Part shown: piece after piece, positions 1 through 5,879 of the stretch | Layout: each line of letters opens with the position of its first letter | Numbering within the stretch: the stretch's first letter is position 1 | Source of the DNA: Saprospiraceae bacterium | GTDB taxonomy: Bacteria; Bacteroidota; Bacteroidia; Chitinophagales; Saprospiraceae | NCBI GenBank assembly: GCA_013002475.1 | Contig: JABDJM010000334.1 | Location: 1 to 5,879, forward strand | Reading direction: 5' to 3' | DNA length: 5,879 nucleotides | Notes under the pieces: model-generated | What the model was told of the DNA's origin: nothing | The model's database searches: none | The model's input: the letters and a program-made list of their open reading frames with translations, nothing else | Program-made: the position numbers and the translations under genes

Positions 1-747
1 CTTCAAGCCGTCCAGCAAAAGGTCCGCTTCATAAAGAAGGATCTCAATCGCTCTTTTACTCCGGAAAATTTGGAAAGAGTCCTACAGGCCCCAAGTGATG
101 AACTAGAGGCTGAAGACCTTGAGCTTAGAGAAATTTACGAGACCTTAAAAAAGGAGGTTGAAATATTCAAGCCGAAGCATCTGGTATTCGTAGATCTTCA
201 TACCACAACTGCTTTTGGCGGGATATTTACCATTCCAACCGAGGAGCAAAACTCTTTGGATCTTGCTTTGTCTCTCCATGCTCCTGTGATCGAGGGATTC
301 TTAAATGGGATCCATGGAACTACGCTTCACTTTTTTAATTCAAACCTGTTTAATATTCCGACGACTGCAATTAGTTTTGAATCGGGTCAGCACGATGAGC
401 GCCTTTCCATCAACAGGGCTGTAGCTGCCTTAGTGAACTGTCTTCGACATGTCGGCTGTGTAAAACCAGATGATGTTGAAAGCAGGCATGATGATATTCT
501 CAGGGAGTACTCAGAGGGGCTACCCCGATTTTCCAAATTGGTACAGATTCACCGGGTCAACCCGGAGGACAATTTTCAAATGAGGCCAGACTACAAGAAT
601 TTTATGGCTGTCGCGGAGGGGGAGATACTGGCCAGCGATCGAAATGGAAATATCATGGCAGACAGGGATGGATTAATTCTGATGCCATTGTACCAGCCAC
701 AGGGAGAAGATGGCTTTTTTATTATTGAACCGATCGAGGGCTTCTAG
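1..747 (+). CDS. Succinylglutamate desuccinylase/aspartoacylase family protein, 5' end missing
   Basis: The frame is open from base 1, so the true start lies outside the window; 248 codons are visible before the TAG stop. Family members are zinc-dependent deacylases of the M14-like fold that remove an acyl group from an N-acyl amino acid or similar amide in the cytoplasm. Visible hallmarks, in fragment numbering, are the substrate-binding DLNR motif at residues 14-17, the zinc-ligand His67 in DLHTTT, and the probable catalytic Glu127 in ISFESGQH. A C-terminal beta-rich segment, around residues 200-245, ends in FFIIEPIEGF. The first zinc-ligand pair (HxxE) should lie upstream of the window; judging from the usual position of DLNR, about 50 residues are missing. 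A TTG at 70 could be mistaken for a start, but DLNR precedes it. No arginine-degradation (ast) genes are visible, so the exact substrate is unknown and no symbol is given. The stop overlaps the stop of the convergent neighbour. Confidence 0.88.
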   Translation, partial: LQAVQQKVRFIKKDLNRSFTPENLERVLQAPSDELEAEDLELREIYETLKKEVEIFKPKHLVFVDLHTTTAFGGIFTIPTEEQNSLDLALSLHAPVIEGFLNGIHGTTLHFFNSNLFNIPTTAISFESGQHDERLSINRAVAALVNCLRHVGCVKPDDVESRHDDILREYSEGLPRFSKLVQIHRVNPEDNFQMRPDYKNFMAVAEGEILASDRNGNIMADRDGLILMPLYQPQGEDGFFIIEPIEGF

Positions 748-1211
748 GAGATCAGGATATCCAGGAACGTTTTTGCCTTAATAAAAATATGATCCCGGCC
801 CTCTCGGGAAATTTGATTCTCAGCCTCACCATCTTCAGTCAAAAGATCTTCCACCATCGACAATAGATCCTCTTGAGGAAATGATTGATAAAATACATCC
901 AGACGATCCCTGAAGGTTCCTCCATTTTCAAACTTTTCCCAATTCTTCTCCTCAAGGACAGAAATTTCATCCGCATCCAAATCAATTGTATCTGATTCAC
1001 CCGCTGACTTCCAGAGAGCTGCCGAAACAAAGGTCAGCAATTCCTTTTCCACATCACTCAACAACTCGGAATCGGAGCCAAATAGAAATGCCAGGACACC
1101 AGGTGCATTACTTTCTATATCCAGTAAAGCGTTCTCAACAGCATCTTCCCCCTCCAGGCTCACGATAACCTGATCAATAGTCTCTTCGCTTATGTACTTA
1201 TCGATTTTCAT
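744..1211 (-). CDS. Uncharacterised highly acidic 155-residue protein, in tandem with the PD40/OmpA gene
   Basis: I do not recognise a characterised family. The protein has no signal peptide and no membrane segment, so it is probably cytosolic. By count it has 38 Asp/Glu against 12 Lys/Arg, a net charge near -26. The N-terminal half looks helical, with a central hydrophobic stretch (GVLAFLFG, residues 38-45) followed by a second helix at about 52-69 (DVEKELLTFVSAALWKSA). The pattern 'P-x-LxxFL ... EKELLxFxxxxLW' vaguely resembles small conserved hypothetical proteins I recall from Bacteroidota, but I cannot name one. The ATG at 1211 lies only 9 bp past the TAA of the upstream PD40/OmpA gene and there is no room for a promoter, so co-transcription and probably translational coupling are expected. 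No clear Shine-Dalgarno sequence is seen; the leader is A/T-rich (TAATTTTACCGT before ATG). Its TAG stop lies within CTAG shared with the convergent gene. Length, context and frame integrity support a real gene; function is unknown. Confidence 0.8.
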   Translation of the reverse strand: MKIDKYISEETIDQVIVSLEGEDAVENALLDIESNAPGVLAFLFGSDSELLSDVEKELLTFVSAALWKSAGESDTIDLDADEISVLEEKNWEKFENGGTFRDRLDVFYQSFPQEDLLSMVEDLLTEDGEAENQISREGRDHIFIKAKTFLDILIS

Positions 1212-1220
1212 ACGGTAAAA

Positions 1221-4160
1221 TTAGCCACCCATGGATAAAATCTTAAGCTCTACTCGTTGGTTCTTTTTTCTACCCGCAAGGGTATCATCAGAGGCGAGAG
1301 GTTTTGTTTTACCGTACCCGCGGGTTTGTATCCGGTTTTCAATAACTCCTTCTTGAATAAAGAATGAAGCCACTTCGTTTGAGCGAGCCAAAGAAAGCTC
1401 GTTGGCGAATTCATGACTGCACCAACCATTTGTATGCCCGCCGATCTCTACGATCATGTCCGGATACTTTTGGAGGAAAAACAGGACACGCTCTAATTCG
1501 GAAGTCGAGATAGGTTTAAGGGATGATTTATTGGCATCAAAGAATATGTTATTCAGTGAAATGGTTTGGCCTTCCCGGAGCGGAACAACGGTGAGGTCAA
1601 TCTTCTCTTCCCGGTAAATCTTCTTTAGAGGTTTTACTTCCAGATCCCTACTTGTTAATTCAGCAACCGGTTGAAATTTATCACGTTTTTCCATTTCTAC
1701 CTGCAACTGCATTTCCAGACTTTGCTCGGTCTCTGATTTAACCAGGTATTGGAATTCCCGACGGATATAATCCTCAACCTGAGGCTTCCAAGAAGCCTCC
1801 AGGCTAATCAGTACATCCTCTTTCATTTGATTCCTCAATGCCCGCTTTAGGGCAGGATCCAGGCCTCGAAAATCCACTTTTGGAACTTTAGGATATCGCA
1901 CCGGGAGTGGATTTGTCCGGATCCGTTCTTTCAGCAGGATCTTAGTCTGAATATCCGTGGCTGCTGCTAACTCCGGATCCTGGGCCAACGATATTTCTTC
2001 TTTAACAACCGGTTCAATAAGCCGGTAATGAAGATCAGAAATGACTTCCGGCAAGAGCTCTGCTTCAAGCTGCTCGGAAATTTTTTCTTTGTAAAAATCA
2101 AAGTCCTTTCTGATTTGTTCTTTGTCAACTTTGGGCTCTTCCTCTGACTCCCGATTAAAGTACCTGGCGTACTTGTCTTTCATTTCGGATAGGTCCTTAT
2201 CTGATTTTGCCCGCTCTTCTTCGGTGATCTTTTGATCATCTTTATCATCATCATAGACCTTTCCATACTGACTGCGCAACTTGTCCAATTCTTCATCTCC
2301 CGTGGAAACAGGTTTTTCACTCACCGCTTCATTTCCATAATATTGCGCACGAAGTTTTTCCAACTCAGGATCAGAAGGGGAGGGGTCAAGCGAAGCTTCT
2401 AATTCTGAAGCTTTCACAGGATTGTTTCTTTGTTTGTTGAGCCGGTCTATTTCCTTATTAAGGCTTTCAATTTTTGCAGCCAATGATTTCAATTGCTCAT
2501 CCGTAATGCTGCTTTCTTTCAATGAAGTCCCCGGATCAAAATCCAGGCCCTCCAGTTCTTTTCCTGAAAGAGCCAGAGATTCGCTTAGGGCGAAGTATCC
2601 TTCCACGTCTGCATGGACCTGGACATCCTCACCAAAGGGAAGGGCAAACTGATAATTTCCGTTTGCCACTAGTGAGGAGGCTTTAGGGTTATCAGCATCA
2701 AAGCGACTGAAATTCAATCTGGCCTCCTGGACTGGTTTTTTAGTATCTGCATCTATGATATTTCCGGTATAAAGAATTACAGGCTCGGGCTGCAGGATTT
2801 TTGGTAAAGCCACTCTGTAAATGTCCGACATCCCCTTCGGATCATCTGCTGAGAAGTAGGCAAAATCACCCCGGGCCGGGATCGAATAGTTATACTCGTT
2901 ATTTGGAGTGTTAATTCCTTCACCAAGATTTTTTGGGCTTGACCAATTGGTCCAGCTATCATCCTGTCTTCTGGAAATAAACATGTCAAGGCCACCAAAT
3001 CCCTCATGACCATTACTGGAAAAGTACAGCGTCTTACCATCGGCAGCAAGGAAAGCACTGCTTTCCATTCCAAGGGTGTTGATCGTCGGGCCTAGGTTTA
3101 GGGGTTTGGTGAATGTATTATTGTCCTCCCGGAAACTTACATAAAGATCCCGGTCGCCCATTCCTTCTTTTCTCTCAACAGCCATCAGGATGATGTTACC
3201 ATCCATGCTTACATGGTAACTAACAAAGGGGCTATCATTATAGTGGTCTCTTATATTTAAAGTCTTTGGATCCATCCATACCCGTCCCGATTTTTCGGAG
3301 ATTGAAACACCATCTTTTTTTCCAAACTCATAATCATTTGCCAGGTACAGGGTCTTTCCGGTAGGATTGAAGGCCAGTGCAAAATTATTATCCCGGTTGT
3401 TCAATGGAGGACCCGGATTGATGGCTAAGCCCCATTCCCCTGCAGCACTTAATTGTGAGATCCATATGTCGTCATGATTCTCTCCACCCATATTTTGAGG
3501 GTGGTACTTTCTGGCAAAATATAAAGTCCTTCCATCTGGAGAAATGATCGGTAACCTTTCGGCAAATTCGGAATTGACGTTGGGAGATAGTTTTGAAACC
3601 TGGGGAGCAGAGTCTTCATATTCAACTTCCGAAACATTTACCCGGATGGGCACACCGCTATCTGAGATCGCAATGGCATCGATCTGGTTACTTCCCGCTA
3701 CAGCTTTTGTTTTGAATTCTATCCTAACTTGATCAACAAGAAAATTCGTCTTTTGGAAGGTATGCCTGAACAATCTGAAGGGTGCCAGGATATTTCGAGG
3801 ATTTTTATTTTCATACACCTTGTGGCGCTCACCATTGATCTCTACCAGATAGATCCTGTAGATGGATCCCGGGTTTAGACTTTCTGCAACCGCCACTTGT
3901 GAAACTCTGCTTGGTACCTTGAATCCCACCTGTATGTATTCACCCAGAGAACTGTCCTCCCGCTTAGGTACCCAGGCCAAATGATTCATCTTTTGATTGC
4001 CCAGCGCATTGGGTGGACCAAGCAATTGTCTGGCACTATAATCCTGATCCTGAAACTGTGTAGAATAATTAACGACCTCTGTAGCCCATTGGACCTGTTG
4101 TCCCTGAGCATATGCTGAAAAAGCAAAAGCAAAAAATATGATGAACCAAACTCTACTCAT
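1221..4160 (-). CDS. Multidomain envelope protein: discoidin-like domain, PD40 beta-propeller, carboxypeptidase-regulatory-like domain, helical repeats, C-terminal OmpA domain
   Basis: A complete 979-residue protein. A type I signal peptide (Arg3, hydrophobic core about 5-17, cleavage after AYA at 18) predicts export; there is no lipobox Cys, so it is not a lipoprotein. Residues about 23-175 look like a discoidin-type beta-sandwich (QLLGPPN near 45-51, VAESLNPGSIYRIYL, QIDAIAISDS). Residues about 200-452 carry five PD40/WD40-like motifs, at 206-215 (ISPDGRTLYF), 264-273, 317-326, 371-380 and 427-436, suggesting a propeller. Residues about 463-545 resemble the carboxypeptidase-regulatory fold. 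A coiled coil follows, with a/d positions L557, L560, I564, L567, I571 and L574. Charged repeats (597-664) and helical segments (about 680-830) precede the OmpA domain at about 864-976 (GGHTN 907-911, LSLAR 922-926, RGYGKTKP, NQRVEL). The OmpA domain should bind peptidoglycan in the periplasm. The propeller/regulatory/OmpA order recalls PorE of the type IX secretion system, but the N-terminus differs and no other secretion gene is present, so that role is unproven. It lies 132 bp downstream of a TonB-receptor gene and 9 bp upstream of the acidic gene. Confidence 0.93.
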   Translation of the reverse strand: MSRVWFIIFFAFAFSAYAQGQQVQWATEVVNYSTQFQDQDYSARQLLGPPNALGNQKMNHLAWVPKREDSSLGEYIQVGFKVPSRVSQVAVAESLNPGSIYRIYLVEINGERHKVYENKNPRNILAPFRLFRHTFQKTNFLVDQVRIEFKTKAVAGSNQIDAIAISDSGVPIRVNVSEVEYEDSAPQVSKLSPNVNSEFAERLPIISPDGRTLYFARKYHPQNMGGENHDDIWISQLSAAGEWGLAINPGPPLNNRDNNFALAFNPTGKTLYLANDYEFGKKDGVSISEKSGRVWMDPKTLNIRDHYNDSPFVSYHVSMDGNIILMAVERKEGMGDRDLYVSFREDNNTFTKPLNLGPTINTLGMESSAFLAADGKTLYFSSNGHEGFGGLDMFISRRQDDSWTNWSSPKNLGEGINTPNNEYNYSIPARGDFAYFSADDPKGMSDIYRVALPKILQPEPVILYTGNIIDADTKKPVQEARLNFSRFDADNPKASSLVANGNYQFALPFGEDVQVHADVEGYFALSESLALSGKELEGLDFDPGTSLKESSITDEQLKSLAAKIESLNKEIDRLNKQRNNPVKASELEASLDPSPSDPELEKLRAQYYGNEAVSEKPVSTGDEELDKLRSQYGKVYDDDKDDQKITEEERAKSDKDLSEMKDKYARYFNRESEEEPKVDKEQIRKDFDFYKEKISEQLEAELLPEVISDLHYRLIEPVVKEEISLAQDPELAAATDIQTKILLKERIRTNPLPVRYPKVPKVDFRGLDPALKRALRNQMKEDVLISLEASWKPQVEDYIRREFQYLVKSETEQSLEMQLQVEMEKRDKFQPVAELTSRDLEVKPLKKIYREEKIDLTVVPLREGQTISLNNIFFDANKSSLKPISTSELERVLFFLQKYPDMIVEIGGHTNGWCSHEFANELSLARSNEVASFFIQEGVIENRIQTRGYGKTKPLASDDTLAGRKKNQRVELKILSMGG
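1671..2093 (-). repeat. Probable diverged duplication of a helical segment in the PD40/OmpA gene
   Basis: Residues about 690-830 of the protein are charged and probably helical. Two stretches align without gaps at an 89-residue offset: LEA at 698-700 and 787-789, Pro704 and Pro793, Val706 and Val795. Each is followed about 12 residues later by a VK pair (V719-K720 and V807-K808, shifted by one). The two copies are separated by a Pro-rich break (NPLPVRYPKVPKV, residues 750-762). Identity is low, so this could be chance similarity between amphipathic helices. I do not recognise this segment as a named domain. Confidence 0.35.
2169..2372 (-). repeat. Three short protein repeats, D-x-[ED]-L-x-[KE]-[LM]-[RK]-x-[QK]-Y, in the PD40/OmpA gene
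   Basis: Within the linker of the 979-residue protein the motif occurs at residues 597-607 (DPELEKLRAQY), 622-632 (DEELDKLRSQY) and 654-664 (DKDLSEMKDKY). The starts are 25 and 32 residues apart, with acidic or Lys-rich spacers between them. The first two copies match closely; the third is diverged but keeps the spacing of Asp, Leu, hydrophobic, basic and Tyr. The pattern is read directly from the translation. Its role is unknown; it could be a short amphipathic helix used as a repeated docking or spacer unit. It follows the coiled coil at residues 557-574. Confidence 0.6.
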
Positions 4161-4187
4161 CCTTGGTCTTGTTCCCTATTGAGAAGA

Positions 4188-4222
4188 CGAAATTACGGGA
4201 GATTCTGTTGTATTTATTACAA
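4188..4222 (-). promoter_or_regulatory. Weak Bacteroidota-type promoter candidate for the PD40/OmpA gene
   Basis: On the minus strand TAATTTCG at 4195-4188 matches the Bacteroidota -7 consensus TAnnTTTG at every specified position except one (C for the third T). A TTG at 4222-4220, the end of the terminator T-run, could serve as the -33 element, but the 24-bp spacer is longer than usual. The -7 box ends 27 bp before the ATG at 4160, which would leave a 5' leader of roughly 20 nt. Such matches arise easily in A/T-rich spacers. The main support is need: a gene behind a terminator requires its own promoter. Confidence 0.25.
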
Positions 4223-4243
4223 AAAATGAGCCCCACAGAGGCT
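4221..4243 (-). terminator. Likely intrinsic terminator of the TonB-dependent receptor gene
   Basis: On the minus strand, 49 bp past the receptor's TAA stop, AGCCTC-TGT-GGGGCT (4243-4229) folds into a six-pair stem with one G-T wobble and a three-base loop. It is followed after CA by a run of six T (4226-4221). A G/C-rich hairpin before a T-run is the standard intrinsic terminator layout. The stem is short, so read-through into the PD40/OmpA gene is possible. Confidence 0.5.
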
Positions 4244-4292
4244 ATAACCAGATAATTACCCGAACAATAACGCTTTATTAACCAAATTGGAA

Positions 4293-5879
4293 TTAAAACT
4301 TGGCTCTGAGAGTGACGATGAAGTTTCGACCTGCCCCGCTAATACCGGATGAGAAGGGCCTGTAATGAGTGTCCAGGATATTCTCGACAGCGAAATTAAC
4401 TGAGAACACTTTCCCCAGTTTCACGGTTGAATACAGATTTAGAGTTGACCAGGCAAGAGCTCCTTCACAAAAGGTTTTTTCGATCCCATCACCATCCTCA
4501 TGAATGCAGGTTCCGGATTGCAAAAGGTTGTCGGAACTGCCTTCCCGGTCGATGCTAGTGACCTCGCCGGTTTTTGGGTCTACCTGGATCTCGGTGACGG
4601 CATATTCATTCAAGGGTTTTGATCCATTGAATCGATAAACGCCCTCGATCCTGAATTTTTCCTTTTCCAAACTGATCCCTGCTTTTCCATAAATAGGAGG
4701 AATATGAGACATGGGTGTCAGGGTGTCAAAAAGAATATTTGAATCATCATCTGAGATCCTGAAGGTGGTTTCGCCTTTGGTGAAATTGATTCCTCCAAAA
4801 AGCTTAACCCCAGTTGCTGTCTTTAGAAGGATGTTTCCCGAAGCGCCATAGATCGTAGCCTGGTCGGCATTGAAATTTTGTTGTACATCAAAAATCGCCT
4901 GGCCACCATCTCCAATAATTTGGCTTTCGCCATCAGGGGTAAGGCCGTCTCGCCGAACTATCACATCATCTAGTTGCGTATAAAATCCTGTGAGGCTGAC
5001 CTTGACATTATTGGGTGAGTTTCCTGCGATCGTTTTTGCCAGCGTTAATTCAGAACTGATGGCGGTTTCCGGCCTCAAATTCATATTGGGCAGAACGGCC
5101 TTATCGTTTTTGATCCTGTTTTTGAAAATATCATCCACATTGGGAGCCCGGAAGGCCCGGGCAGTTAAAGCCCGAACTTGCCAATGATCTTTCGAATTCC
5201 AGGTAAGGCCAAGGGCCCAGGAAAGATCCTGGTTGTCATTCTGGATGCCTTCAAAGAAGGATGGATCCCAGTTTATAAATGTCTCGTCCTGCTCCTTGTA
5301 TTTTGCGGTCACGCTTACCCAGGAGTACCTTAATCCGGCATCCAGGAAAAGAGTTTTGGCAGTATTGCTAATACGATAGTTAAAATAGGTTCCCATGGCC
5401 TGCAGCGTACTTCCATCGCTGGGATACCTGGTTAATTCCCGACCTGGAGTCAATCTTCCGGTTACCACCGATTGCTGCAATACCCTTGATTTGACATCAT
5501 TGTAATTACCATCAAATCCGTAACCTATTGTGTGATTTCCTGCCTGATCAAGGTCCTTAGAAAAATCCATGGTCAAACCATAGACTAGCAGATCTTCACT
5601 ATTCCAGGTTCTTGAACTTCGACCAAACTTTCTGGAAAAACGATCCTCATCTATTTTTTGAAAACTCGCAATGATGGTTGACTTATCGAAGAGGACATTT
5701 TCTTTGAACATGTTAAACTTCAGCGATCCCAATACTCTTTCCTGCGGTCCGTAATACCACTCCGAAAACTTCACCTGATCTGGTCCGCCACTTGTTTCTG
5801 TAAGGCGGTCGTAGCGAGGCACATCAGAGGTGGTACTATATTGACCATTAATCGTAAGGAAAGCCTTCTGTCCAAGTTT
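4293..5879 (-). CDS. TonB-dependent outer-membrane receptor, C-terminal beta-barrel part, 5' end missing
   Basis: The frame is open to the right-hand edge, giving 528 codons before the TAA at 4293-4295; the signal peptide, TonB box and plug domain lie outside the window. A GTG at 5822 is in frame, but the coding pattern continues upstream (NGQYSTTSD just before VPRYDRLTET), so it is an internal Val, not a start. The visible part is barrel: alternating hydrophobic strands and polar loops, the receptor motif FRAPNVDD at fragment residues 243-250, then LRPE at 268-271, and a last strand ending RNFIVTLRAKF. The terminal Phe is typical of the signal recognised by the BAM complex. The FRAPN...LRPE layout and the DVPRYDRLTE...EWYYGPQER stretch fit receptors for iron complexes, heme or hemoglobin, though the ligand cannot be fixed from this part. 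Two Cys (458 and 471) flank an acidic loop with EDGDG. Full-length relatives are commonly 700-850 residues. It is followed by a likely terminator and the PD40/OmpA gene. Confidence 0.92.
   Translation of the reverse strand, partial: KLGQKAFLTINGQYSTTSDVPRYDRLTETSGGPDQVKFSEWYYGPQERVLGSLKFNMFKENVLFDKSTIIASFQKIDEDRFSRKFGRSSRTWNSEDLLVYGLTMDFSKDLDQAGNHTIGYGFDGNYNDVKSRVLQQSVVTGRLTPGRELTRYPSDGSTLQAMGTYFNYRISNTAKTLFLDAGLRYSWVSVTAKYKEQDETFINWDPSFFEGIQNDNQDLSWALGLTWNSKDHWQVRALTARAFRAPNVDDIFKNRIKNDKAVLPNMNLRPETAISSELTLAKTIAGNSPNNVKVSLTGFYTQLDDVIVRRDGLTPDGESQIIGDGGQAIFDVQQNFNADQATIYGASGNILLKTATGVKLFGGINFTKGETTFRISDDDSNILFDTLTPMSHIPPIYGKAGISLEKEKFRIEGVYRFNGSKPLNEYAVTEIQVDPKTGEVTSIDREGSSDNLLQSGTCIHEDGDGIEKTFCEGALAWSTLNLYSTVKLGKVFSVNFAVENILDTHYRPFSSGISGAGRNFIVTLRAKF

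Noticed and set aside
695..720. AGCCA/TGGCT hairpin with an 11-base loop followed by six T on the plus strand, resembling a terminator
   Set aside because: It lies within the coding sequence, ending about 25 bases before the stop codon, so termination there would give an mRNA without a stop. The stem has only five pairs and a long loop, and the bases encode ordinary residues of the C-terminus.
70..747. TTG at 70 as the start of the plus-strand enzyme
   Set aside because: The frame is open to base 1 and contains the conserved DLNR motif upstream of this TTG, so the gene begins outside the window.
793..809. TCCCG/CGGGA inverted repeat just beyond the plus-strand stop
   Set aside because: It has no T-run in either direction (AAATTTGATT follows on the plus strand) and lies within the acidic-protein gene, so neither a terminator nor an operator is supported.
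2422..3732. Several 60-100-residue open frames overlapping the PD40/OmpA gene on both strands
   Set aside because: Their translations lack any family pattern, while the 979-residue frame shows a signal peptide and domains across the same bases. They are frame shadows.
4266..4279. AATAA-CGCT-TTATT inverted repeat right after the receptor stop codon
   Set aside because: The arms are five A/T pairs, too weak for a terminator and expected by chance in A/T-rich spacer DNA.
4293..5822. GTG at 5822 as the start of the TonB-receptor gene
   Set aside because: The frame continues to the window edge with receptor-like sequence, and the protein would otherwise lack a signal peptide and plug domain. It is a partial gene, not a short one.
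1..5879. A new defence, mobile or biosynthetic system
   Set aside because: No nuclease, transposase, integrase, toxin-antitoxin, reverse transcriptase or direct-repeat array is visible. The genes are a metabolic hydrolase and envelope functions, plus one unknown protein.

Overview
The window reads as chromosomal DNA of a member of the Bacteroidota, probably a Flavobacteriia- or Cytophagia-like lineage. The case rests on protein type: a TonB-dependent receptor with a C-terminal beta-signal ending in Phe, next to a large envelope protein that joins PD40 beta-propeller repeats, a carboxypeptidase-regulatory-like domain and a C-terminal OmpA domain of the 'GGHTN' type common in that phylum. Canonical Shine-Dalgarno sequences are weak or absent, which also fits. 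The lineage call is inference from recalled families; no database search was possible.

Layout from left to right. Positions 1-747 (+) hold the 3' part of a zinc carboxypeptidase-like amidohydrolase of the succinylglutamate desuccinylase/aspartoacylase family, cut by the window edge. Its TAG stop interlocks with the stop of a minus-strand gene inside a CTAG palindrome at 744-747. The rest is on the minus strand and is read right to left: the C-terminal 528 codons of a TonB-dependent outer-membrane receptor (5879-4293), a 132-bp spacer with a likely intrinsic terminator and a weak promoter candidate, the 979-residue PD40/OmpA protein (4160-1221), and, after only 9 bp, a 155-residue very acidic cytosolic protein (1211-744).

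The two right-hand genes are envelope genes: a receptor that would import a large ligand, probably iron- or heme-related, across the outer membrane with TonB energy, and a periplasmic peptidoglycan-anchoring protein. The terminator suggests they are separately transcribed, while the OmpA gene and the small acidic gene very probably share one mRNA. The desuccinylase-like enzyme is a convergent neighbour with no evident functional link.

I see no RNA genes, CRISPR arrays, insertion sequences or phage genes, and no clearly new multi-gene system. The most unusual material is inside the PD40/OmpA protein: an added discoidin-like N-terminal domain, about 300 charged helical residues between the regulatory-like domain and the OmpA domain, and two families of internal repeats there. 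The second point of interest is the uncharacterised acidic protein encoded directly behind it.
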